NCBI GenBank assembly: GCA_964462125.1
Contig: CAYWXT010000281.1
Location: 1-6,825, forward strand
From: JAWLFY01 sp964462125
GTDB lineage: Bacteria > Planctomycetota > Planctomycetia > Pirellulales > Pirellulaceae
DNA: 6,825 nt
Reading direction: 5' to 3'
Shown here: positions 1-5,376 of the stretch, one piece after another
How positions within the stretch are numbered: position 1 is the first letter of the stretch
How the letters are laid out: each line of letters begins with the position of its first letter
Program-made: the position numbers and the translations under genes
Notes under the pieces: model-generated
Told to the model about the DNA's origin: nothing
What the model saw: only the letters and a program-made list of their open reading frames with translations
The model's database searches: none

Positions 1-512
1 TCACGGCCGCAGAGTTCGCCTCGGTCCATGCCAAACGCCAGGGCCGAATCCTATTGATGCTCGACTTGGCCGTTCCCCGTGACTTCGATCATGCGATCGG
101 TGACTTCGAAGGCGTCTACCTGTACCAGATCGACGACCTGGAGGCGGCTTGCGAACGAAACCAGCGGGAACGGGAAAAAGAACTGCCGCGAGCGAAGCAG
201 ATCATCCGTGAAGAGACCGAGCGTTTCTTCCGTGATTTGCACCACCGCTCCACCGGTCCCGTCATCCGGCGGCTACGGGAGCAAGCTCAGCAGCTGAAAG
301 ACGAGGAACTGGAACGGTTACTCGCGAAACTGAAAATGGACTCTCCAGACGACGCTGCCACGCGCGAGATCGAAAAGTCATTCGATCGCCTGATCAATAA
401 ACTACTCCACCCGCCATTGGCCTCCCTGCGGGACGATGCTGCCGAAGGACATTCGCGGGGATTGGTCGACGCTCTGCGGCACCTGTTCAACTTAGGTGAC
501 GAGGATCCGTGA
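1..512 (+). CDS. hemA: Glutamyl-tRNA reductase, C-terminal part (5' end outside window)
   Basis: This is the C-terminal 169 residues of glutamyl-tRNA reductase. The enzyme reduces glutamyl-tRNA(Glu) with NADPH to glutamate-1-semialdehyde, the first committed step of C5 tetrapyrrole (heme) synthesis in the cytoplasm. The reading frame is open from base 3 and ends at TGA 510-512. What is seen: the end of the Rossmann NADPH-binding domain with the family motif LDLAVPRDFD, then GVYLYQIDDL, which starts the long spinal helix. A charged helical segment follows, and then the C-terminal dimerisation domain (EKSFDRLINKLLHPPLASLRD region). The catalytic N-terminal domain with its cysteine lies upstream of the window. 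The gene converges on scpB with only 8 bases between the stops, and no terminator hairpin is visible there. An internal TTG/ATG at 54-59 is not the true start, because the family sequence continues upstream of it. Confidence 0.93.
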   Translation, partial: TAAEFASVHAKRQGRILLMLDLAVPRDFDHAIGDFEGVYLYQIDDLEAACERNQREREKELPRAKQIIREETERFFRDLHHRSTGPVIRRLREQAQQLKDEELERLLAKLKMDSPDDAATREIEKSFDRLINKLLHPPLASLRDDAAEGHSRGLVDALRHLFNLGDEDP

Positions 513-520
513 TTGGGAGG

Positions 521-1705
521 TCAGTCCCAGTCGTCGTCCTCATCGTCCTCGTCCCAGTCGTCGTCCTCATCGTCTTCATCGTCCCAGTCGTCATCTGAAT
601 CATCGACTTCGACCCATTCATCGCCAGCCTCCTCGTCATCAAGCTCCTCGTCGTCAAGATCCTCGTCCTCGACGAGTTCGTCCGCCTCTAGCTCGTCGTC
701 GTCTTCCTCACCCTCGACCCAATCCTCGGCGAATTCGTCGTCGAGGTCCTCCTCAAGGCCCCCCTCGTAGATCTCGTCCTCTTCATCTTCGATCACCGCG
801 CAGGGGACCTCTTGCCGCAGCACGCCCTCCGCGTCGGCGAGCACCGGAGAATCGGCAGCTTCGGGACCGGTCTCAGGAACAACCGGGGCGACAGCGGTAC
901 TCACGGCAGACTCCTTCGGTGATGTTGATGAATCTTGATCAGTCTCTTCCTGCAAGGTATGCCAATCGATCACGGGCAATGCATCCGCTCCGGATAATCC
1001 GAAAAGTTTTAAAAAACGTTTCGTCGTGCCGTAAAGGTAGGGTCGGCCCAACTCTTCGCCCCGCCCGGCGATACGAATCAGATCACGCTCCAACAACTGT
1101 CGCAATAGTTCTCCGCAATTCACCCCACGAACCGCTTCCACATCGGCGCGGGAGACCAGTTGACGATAGGCGATGACGGTAAGCGTTTCCATCATTGGCG
1201 ACGACAATCGAACAGCTTCAGGTAAATGCCCCAGCCGGGCCAGCCAGGGAGCCAACACCGGGCGAGTCATGATCCGGTAGCCGCCAGCGACATGTTCGAC
1301 TCGCAAGGCTCGACCTCGGGCGTCGTAAAGCCGATTCAACTCGCGTACCAAGGTGCGAGCCTCGGTTCCATCGGCCAATCGAGCCAGCTGGGCTAGTTTT
1401 CGTGTCGAAAGGGGTGATTTCGCCATCAACAAGACCGCCTCGAGCCGACGCCGACGCCGGAGTGGGTCTTCGTCGTCCCCAAGGTCGGTCTCCACCTGAT
1501 CGCCGCCGCTCTCTCCAGCCACTCCTGCGGCCTGCCGAGAAATCCCGGCGGACAACCCACAGGCGGTCTGCAGCCCGTAGGGTCTCGTCGCTGCCGTCGC
1601 TCCCGGTCGCATCCAGCCGATTCCGCCATCGATTCGGCTTGGCGGCCAGTGGTGGCGAGGACCTTGCATAAGCATCCTAGCAGCGTGGCGGAAAGGTCGG
1701 TTCAT
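521..1705 (-). CDS. scpB: Segregation and condensation protein B with long acidic C-terminal tail
   Basis: ScpB is the kleisin-associated winged-helix subunit of the Smc-ScpA-ScpB condensin that compacts and segregates the bacterial chromosome. As drawn the protein has 394 residues. The recognisable core is residues about 85-245: LEAVLLMAKSPLS, an RVEHVAGGYRIMTRP stretch, SSPMMETLTVIAYRQLVSRADVEAVRG, and ERDLIRIAGRGEELGRPYLYGTT, all typical of the two winged-helix domains. Residues 306-394 are an acidic tail (63 of 89 are Asp or Glu by hand count) ending in repeats of the type DDEDDEDDDW. Residues 1-80 are basic and low-complexity and do not belong to the family core. Known ScpB proteins are usually near 200 residues, so both ends are additions. 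The start is uncertain: ATG at 1703-1705 gives the longest form, but internal ATG codons at residues 11, 13 and 32 and a GTG at residue 71 are possible. scpA is not in the window. Confidence 0.88.
   Translation of the reverse strand: MNRPFRHAARMLMQGPRHHWPPSRIDGGIGWMRPGATAATRPYGLQTACGLSAGISRQAAGVAGESGGDQVETDLGDDEDPLRRRRRLEAVLLMAKSPLSTRKLAQLARLADGTEARTLVRELNRLYDARGRALRVEHVAGGYRIMTRPVLAPWLARLGHLPEAVRLSSPMMETLTVIAYRQLVSRADVEAVRGVNCGELLRQLLERDLIRIAGRGEELGRPYLYGTTKRFLKLFGLSGADALPVIDWHTLQEETDQDSSTSPKESAVSTAVAPVVPETGPEAADSPVLADAEGVLRQEVPCAVIEDEEDEIYEGGLEEDLDDEFAEDWVEGEEDDDELEADELVEDEDLDDEELDDEEAGDEWVEVDDSDDDWDDEDDEDDDWDEDDEDDDWD
524..604. repeat. Imperfect tandem repeat (27-30 bp) in the scpB acidic tail
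   Basis: The 12-mer GTCCCAGTCGTC occurs at 524-535, 551-562 and 581-592, so the units are 27 and 30 bases long, with a third shortened and diverged copy. All periods are multiples of three. On the minus strand the units encode the 9-10 residue peptide repeat of Asp/Glu ending in Trp at the very C-terminus of ScpB. The wider 521-780 region is strongly C/T-biased on the plus strand because it encodes GAC/GAG/GAT/GAA runs on the other strand. Confidence 0.8.
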
Positions 1706-1759
1706 GGCTTACAGTACAAATGGCGTCTCCAGTTCCCCCTATCCCCGAACCTGACGATC

Positions 1760-2482
1760 GTGTCCACCGCGGTTTCTAGCGACCCAACCCCCCCTCGGCG
1801 AAAGCCCAATCGGCGAAAGCTGCGAATCTGGATCACCCTGATCGCAACCGCCGTGATGGTGCTGGCGCTGTACGCCATTGTCCGCTACCAGGGTCACGTC
1901 ACAGGGGAAGAGTTTTCGCCGACCCATTTTCAGCAACGGACCTTCGCATTCTATGAAATTCCGTTGATTCACGTGCAAATCACCCCCATTCGCCGAACTG
2001 GCTCGACGACCGAAACGGCCCGTTACCTTCGCCACGAGTCGCTGATTCAATCAAAGCCGGGCCCCCCTCAGCTCTGGCATCTGGTGCACCTCGATCGCGG
2101 AATGATCCGTTCCACACCCGCCGACGCACAGCTGCTGGTCACTCAACTCTCGCTACGGCCCCAAGGTGGACTCTATTGGAAGTCCTGGAGCGAACAGCAT
2201 CCAGACCGGGCCCGCGTCTTTTGGCCAGTCATCCAGCGGTTAGCCGTTCGCGAACTGTACGTACTGGTGCCGACCCTGTTTGAAATCGCTCAGCAAGACC
2301 TCGGGCCCCAGGAACTCCAGCAAACGATTGACCGCTATCTACGCCGCGAGTATCGCAAGTTGATCCGCGAAATGCAGGCCGCCGACCGACATGAACTTGC
2401 CGATCAACTGCTTCAAGAAGCGAGCGAAGATTTCCCGGACGCCCCCGATTGGGAACAACTCGCCACCCCACACGAAACGTGA
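1760..2482 (+). CDS. Single-pass membrane protein of unknown function
   Basis: I do not recognise this family. With the GTG start at 1760 the product is 240 residues. Residues 1-22 are hydrophilic and basic (RRKPNRRKLR just before the membrane segment), residues 23-41 form one hydrophobic helix (IWITLIATAVMVLALYAIV), and the remaining 200 residues are soluble, rich in aromatic residues and arginine. By the positive-inside rule the basic N-terminus should be cytoplasmic and the large domain outside. The second half (QELQQTIDRYLRREYRKLIREMQAADRHELADQLLQEA) looks helical and charged, possibly coiled. The reading frame is open upstream to a GTG at 1649, but that would overlap scpB antisense and the added residues look non-coding. 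The GTG at 1760 leaves a 54-base divergent gap from scpB. The stop overlaps the start of the cysteine desulfurase (GTGA), which suggests one transcript and translational coupling. Confidence 0.72.
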   Translation: MSTAVSSDPTPPRRKPNRRKLRIWITLIATAVMVLALYAIVRYQGHVTGEEFSPTHFQQRTFAFYEIPLIHVQITPIRRTGSTTETARYLRHESLIQSKPGPPQLWHLVHLDRGMIRSTPADAQLLVTQLSLRPQGGLYWKSWSEQHPDRARVFWPVIQRLAVRELYVLVPTLFEIAQQDLGPQELQQTIDRYLRREYRKLIREMQAADRHELADQLLQEASEDFPDAPDWEQLATPHET

Positions 2483-3642
2483 TCTACCTCGACAACAACG
2501 CCACCACCCAGATCGACCCGCGGGTCGCTGAAGTGATCGCGTCAACCTACCTGCTCGGGCCCTTGAACCCCTCGAGCCAACACCAGTTGGGCCGAGACGC
2601 CCGGCGAAGGCTCGATGATGCAATCGAGTCGATCGGCCGAGACTTGAATACGGCACTTGGAATTCCAGGGGGCCCAACGCTCCTATTGACCAGTGGTGGC
2701 ACGGAATCGAACAACTTGGCCATCGCAGGCATCGGTCCCCCTGAAACCCCGTTGGTGGTCAGTCGAATCGAACACGCCAGCGTCATCGAAGCCGCCCAAG
2801 CCGCCGCTGCAAACGGACGCGAAGTACGCTGGCTGCCGGTCGATCAAAACGGCGTCGCCGACCTCGATGCACTGGCGACCCTGGTCACTCTCGACCGACG
2901 ACGAGCCGGTTTGGTTTCACTGATGTCAGCGAACAACGAAACAGGCGCCCTGCAGCCGGTGACCGAAGCCGCGGCAATTTGTCGCTCCGCCGACGTTCCC
3001 CTCCACGTCGACGCAACCCAGTCGGTAGGGAAGGTTCCAATCGATCTCGGGCAGTGGGGAGCCTCCGCGGTCACCTTCACCCCGCACAAATTTCACGGTC
3101 CCGTCGGAATCGGAGCACTCTGGCTCGCCCCCGACGTCACGCTACGTCCCATGATCCGCGGCGGCCAACAACAACTCACGCTGCGACCAGGAACCGAACC
3201 GCTCGCCCTGGTCGTCGGAATGGCCGAAGCTCTCCGGCATGCGGCAACCGAACAAGAAGAAGCAAGCCGCCGCATGAAAACGCTTCGCGACCGCTTCGAA
3301 TCGACCCTTCTCGAACGGCACCCGGAGATCGTCGTTCACGGCCAAGACGTCCCCAGGCTTCCATCGACCAGCTTCCTTTCGTTTATCGGCAGTGATCGGC
3401 AGTCGATGCTGATGGCCCTCGACATGGCAGGTGTCGCCTGCAGCAGTGGCTCCGCCTGCAGCAGCGGCAGCAGCCCCCCGAGCCATGTCCTGATGGCAAT
3501 GGGCGCCCCCGGGGATCAGGTCAACTCGGCGGTGAGATTCGGAGTGTCCAAGTTTTCCACAGAAACAGAAATCGACAACGCTGTCGAAGCTATCTCAAAG
3601 GCTTACAATAAGTTACGATCATTCCTCTCGGTGGAAAACTAG
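2479..3642 (+). CDS. Cysteine desulfurase, NifS/IscS family (PLP-dependent)
   Basis: This enzyme takes sulfur from L-cysteine as an enzyme-bound persulfide, releasing alanine, and passes it to Fe-S cluster assembly or other sulfur pathways in the cytoplasm. The GTG start at 2479 gives MIYLDNNATT, the family's normal N-terminus, and a 387-residue protein of usual length. Visible motifs: the PLP-binding loop TSGGTESN (71-78), H99 in RIEHAS, NNETGALQP near 152-160, HVDATQ (176-181) with the PLP aspartate, the Schiff-base lysine K204 in TPHKFHGPVGIGAL, RPGTE (236-240), and the catalytic cysteine C327 in GSACSSGS. Lysine and cysteine positions nearly match E. coli IscS (206 and 328). The start overlaps the upstream stop as GTGA. 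No iscU, sufU or iscA scaffold gene is in the window, so nifS, iscS or a housekeeping variant cannot be told apart. Its last 90 bases contain two DnaA-box-like sites. Confidence 0.93.
   Translation: MIYLDNNATTQIDPRVAEVIASTYLLGPLNPSSQHQLGRDARRRLDDAIESIGRDLNTALGIPGGPTLLLTSGGTESNNLAIAGIGPPETPLVVSRIEHASVIEAAQAAAANGREVRWLPVDQNGVADLDALATLVTLDRRRAGLVSLMSANNETGALQPVTEAAAICRSADVPLHVDATQSVGKVPIDLGQWGASAVTFTPHKFHGPVGIGALWLAPDVTLRPMIRGGQQQLTLRPGTEPLALVVGMAEALRHAATEQEEASRRMKTLRDRFESTLLERHPEIVVHGQDVPRLPSTSFLSFIGSDRQSMLMALDMAGVACSSGSACSSGSSPPSHVLMAMGAPGDQVNSAVRFGVSKFSTETEIDNAVEAISKAYNKLRSFLSVEN
3436..3471 (+). repeat. 18-bp tandem duplication at the desulfurase active-site cysteine
   Basis: The 11-mer GCCTGCAGCAG occurs at 3436-3446 and 3454-3464, as the start of two consecutive 18-base units. 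They encode the peptide ACSSGS twice in a row (residues 320-331). The second copy carries the catalytic cysteine C327. The first puts a second cysteine (C321) where E. coli IscS has valine. The family often has SSGSAC before the active cysteine, so only the extra cysteine and the near-identical DNA are unusual. Confidence 0.7.
3553..3561 (+). promoter_or_regulatory. DnaA-box-like site TTTTCCACA
   Basis: This is an exact TTTTCCACA, one base from the E. coli consensus TTATCCACA. It lies within the 3' end of the cysteine desulfurase gene, about 205 bases before the chosen dnaA start. The same 9-mer recurs downstream of dnaA at 5061. A weaker inverse match, GGTGGAAAA (reverse complement TTTTCCACC), lies at 3630-3638. 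The sites could serve dnaA autoregulation or belong to the origin. Being inside a coding sequence lowers confidence. Confidence 0.4.
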
Positions 3643-3765
3643 ACGAAAAAGGGTCGCATCCCGATTGGGTTCCCGTTACGCTTGTTAGGTTGAAAGGTGA
3701 TTCGACTACCGCATCACCGCCCCCCCTCAAGCAACCGACCCAGCCTGTCCCGCGAGTCTTACGAG

Positions 3766-4896
3766 ATGACCGCGATCGATTCCCCGATAGCGCACAGAAC
3801 ACTCAGCCCTGCGGACGATTCAGTCACGTCGTTCCCGTTGGAACGGCCGCCTTTCCGACGCCGTCGCCGCGATACGTTGCCGCCGGCGTCCCAACTGTCG
3901 CATTTTGTTGTCGGACCCGAGAACCGCTTGGCTGGTTTTTTAGGAAGTTCAGACGAGGATCTGTTTGGATTTGGCAATCCGTTGTTGTTAGTGGGGCCAA
4001 GTGGCGTTGGAAAAACGCTGTTAGCCCTCCATTTTGCTGCCCGCGGGGCGACCATGCGTGCCACCGCAGAGGGTCCAAGCTCAGTGAACTATGTGCCCGC
4101 CATTGATTTCGCTCGCCGCTACGCCGAAGCGGTCGACACCGATGACCTGAACTCGTTTCGAGAATCCTTCGATACCGCCCCGGTTTTGGTCACCGATGAC
4201 CTGCACCTGATCAGCCACAAGTCAGGAGCGCAAAACGAGTTGGCATCGAGAATCGAAACTCGCTGTGACGAGCATCGACCGACAGTGTTGACCTGTCGCC
4301 GTCTGCCCACGGAGATCCGTGGCTTGCGATCGAGGCTTGTCGGTCGTGTCTTGGCAGGACTCACTGTCCCACTCCGCCCGCCGGGCCAAGCCGCCCGCCA
4401 GTTACTGCTCAATGAATTCTCACTCGTTCACGGGATCCAAATCGATCCAGCCCCGTTGGAAATGCTCGAAAACGGCCTCGCCCCTGATCTCTCACTCCGC
4501 TCTCTCGAAGCCGTAATCAAGCAGATCGACCTGTGGTCGCGGATGAACAACTCTGAACCGACGATGGAAGCGGTTCAGTCCGTCCTCGCATCGATCGGCC
4601 AGAAGAGGTCCGTCTCCATGGCCACGATCACCAACACCGTCGCGCGGTACTTCCGTGTCAAATCGGCAGAACTGAAGAGCAGCTCGCGGCGACAGAGCAT
4701 TGTTCGGGCTCGTTCGCTCGCCATGTGGCTAGCGCGGAGGCTGACATCCAGCAGCCTGCAACAAATCGGTGACTCCTTTGGCGGACGGGACCATTCCACC
4801 GTTCTGCATGCGATCCGCAAGACCGCCACCTTGATCGACCACGATGCCGATCTGCAGCGGGCTGCCGAAGAACTAACCGAAAAACTCGCCGAATGA
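3766..4896 (+). CDS. dnaA: Chromosomal replication initiator DnaA, short form without domain I
   Basis: DnaA is the AAA+ ATPase that binds DnaA boxes, melts the origin and helps load the replicative helicase. The chosen ATG gives 376 residues. Domain III: Walker A GPSGVGKT (77-84), Walker B VLVTDDLH (140-147), the sensor 1 region LTCRRLPTEI, an RLVGRVLAGL box (R190 and R194, matching E. coli R281 and the R285 arginine finger), and the sensor 2 arginine R245 in LSLRSLE. Domain IV: a helix-turn-helix from about 285 with the signature SFGGRDHSTVLHAIRK (337-352). About 42 residues of low-complexity, Arg/Pro-rich sequence precede domain III, so domain I, which contacts helicase and regulators in E. 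coli, is absent; the usual length is 440-470. An in-frame TGA at 3691-3693 rules out a long missing N-terminus; the only extension is a GTG at 3697, adding 23 residues. The arginine finger and ATP motifs are intact, so it is probably functional. A diverged paralogue of another DnaA is possible. Confidence 0.9.
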   Translation: MTAIDSPIAHRTLSPADDSVTSFPLERPPFRRRRRDTLPPASQLSHFVVGPENRLAGFLGSSDEDLFGFGNPLLLVGPSGVGKTLLALHFAARGATMRATAEGPSSVNYVPAIDFARRYAEAVDTDDLNSFRESFDTAPVLVTDDLHLISHKSGAQNELASRIETRCDEHRPTVLTCRRLPTEIRGLRSRLVGRVLAGLTVPLRPPGQAARQLLLNEFSLVHGIQIDPAPLEMLENGLAPDLSLRSLEAVIKQIDLWSRMNNSEPTMEAVQSVLASIGQKRSVSMATITNTVARYFRVKSAELKSSSRRQSIVRARSLAMWLARRLTSSSLQQIGDSFGGRDHSTVLHAIRKTATLIDHDADLQRAAEELTEKLAE

Positions 4897-4923
4897 ATCG
4901 GCGTACCCGCCCTTGCGCAACAC

Positions 4924-4932
4924 GGTGGATAA
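4924..4932 (-). promoter_or_regulatory. DnaA-box-like site, one mismatch
   Basis: GGTGGATAA on the plus strand reads TTATCCACC on the minus strand, differing from the E. coli consensus TTATCCACA only at the last base. It starts 28 bases after the dnaA stop and points opposite to the box at 5061. Confidence 0.4.
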
Positions 4933-5013
4933 TCTGTCACGCGACGGTCAGGCTACGGTCTGCCCTCTCCACGTCGACCCGTCATCTCGACCAAACCGGT
5001 GTCGATTCGTGTT

Positions 5014-5097
5014 CGTTTTCAGTCGTTTCGATGACCACCCATGAACCGTCGTTCAACCAGTTTTCCACACCCGTTTTCAGTTCTTAACTGATGACCA
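5014..5097 (+). repeat. Duplicated unit CGTTTTCAGT-n-GATGACCA around the DnaA box
   Basis: CGTTTTCAGT occurs at 5014-5023 and 5072-5081 (58 bases apart), and GATGACCA occurs at 5030-5037 and 5090-5097 (60 bases apart). The two elements keep the same order and nearly the same gap (6 and 8 bases). The exact TTTTCCACA box lies between the copies. This could be a pair of protein-binding sites, or the trace of an old local duplication of about 60 bases. The intervening sequence is not obviously repeated. Confidence 0.55.
5061..5069 (+). promoter_or_regulatory. DnaA-box-like site TTTTCCACA
   Basis: Exact copy of the 9-mer found at 3553, one base from the E. coli consensus TTATCCACA, and here in non-coding DNA between dnaA and dnaN. 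It sits inside the AT-richer half of the gap and between the two copies of the duplicated unit. It is the best single candidate binding site for DnaA in the window. Confidence 0.5.
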
Positions 5098-5114
5098 GGA
5101 AAGCACTTCTGAGA

Positions 5115-5133
5115 TCGAATCAAGTCGATTCGA
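5115..5133. repeat. Inverted repeat TCGAATC / GATTCGA
   Basis: TCGAATC at 5115-5121 and its exact reverse complement GATTCGA at 5127-5133 are separated by AAGTC. The 7-base arms with a 5-base spacer could be a binding site for a dimeric regulator or a small hairpin. There is no T-run after it, so it is not a typical intrinsic terminator for dnaA. Confidence 0.4.
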
Positions 5134-5300
5134 ACCATTCCAGCGATCGCATTACGAATACGACGATAGATAAATACTCTCATCCAAATGAGTTTCACTC
5201 CCAACAGAATCGAAAGCGGCATCGATCGGTCCACTCCCCCAACTTTGCGGGGACGAAGGTTCGAGTGTGAATCAGCGAAGCCTACTGCCAAACGCCTTCC

Positions 5301-5321
5301 GAGCCGTTACAACAATGGCTC
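5301..5321 (+). promoter_or_regulatory. Possible hairpin in the dnaN leader
   Basis: GAGCCGTT (5301-5308) can pair with AATGGCTC (5314-5321) to form an 8-base-pair stem with one G-U pair and a five-base ACAAC loop. It ends 55 bases before the dnaN ATG. If the dnaN transcript starts upstream of it, the hairpin would lie in the 5' leader. No T-run follows, so simple termination is unlikely. A role is not established. Confidence 0.3.
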
Positions 5322-5376
5322 ACCCGATCTGTGTCGGACTGATCGACCCATCGATTGACTCTGCCAAAACGCGTCC

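Larger units (their letters stand above)
4897..5376. other. dnaA-dnaN intergenic region, candidate replication origin (oriC)
   Basis: These 480 bases contain no convincing gene or RNA. The middle (5041-5220) is about 55-57% A+T, higher than the flanking genes, and includes an AT-rich stretch GATAGATAAATACT at 5164-5177. An exact TTTTCCACA lies at 5061-5069 and a near box at 4924-4932. A duplicated unit and two small inverted repeats are also present. Hand counts of 60-base lines show the plus strand is C-rich to the left (desulfurase and dnaA, seven lines: 150 C, 101 G) and G-rich to the right (dnaN and after, nine lines: 132 C, 194 G), with the switch near 5520. Placement next to dnaA, boxes, AT content and skew together support an origin. 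DnaA boxes are fewer than in well-studied origins. The gap must also hold the dnaN promoter, which I could not identify. Confidence 0.55.

Noticed and set aside
496..1176. Long plus-strand open frames opposite scpB, one Arg/Pro-rich and one almost pure serine (513-770)
   Set aside because: They are antisense readings of the GAC/GAG-rich scpB tail; their composition is low-complexity, and the minus-strand frame encodes a clear ScpB core.
1649..1759. GTG at 1649 as start of the membrane-protein gene
   Set aside because: It would overlap the 5' end of scpB on the other strand, and the added residues look like random translation. The GTG at 1760 directly precedes the basic region and membrane helix.
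2449..2478. TTG at 2449 as start of the cysteine desulfurase
   Set aside because: Family proteins begin with (M)IYLDNNATT, which matches the GTG at 2479 overlapping the previous stop.
3697..3765. GTG at 3697 as start of dnaA
   Set aside because: It has an AGG seven bases upstream, but the 23 added residues are Pro/Ser/Arg-rich without family similarity. I kept the ATG at 3766; the choice remains open and does not restore domain I.
3643..3765. Terminator or promoter between the desulfurase and dnaA
   Set aside because: No stable GC hairpin with a T-run was found, and TTGGGT with TTAGGT is too short-spaced and too weak to call a sigma-70-type promoter.
4893..5087. Small plus-strand open frame overlapping the dnaA stop (ATGA)
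   Set aside because: The 64-residue product is Ser/Thr/Arg-rich with no fold-like pattern, and it crosses the candidate DnaA box and repeats; it is probably non-coding.
5235..5253. TCCCC/GGGGA hairpin as a terminator
   Set aside because: The stem is only five base pairs with a nine-base loop, and no T-run follows on either strand.
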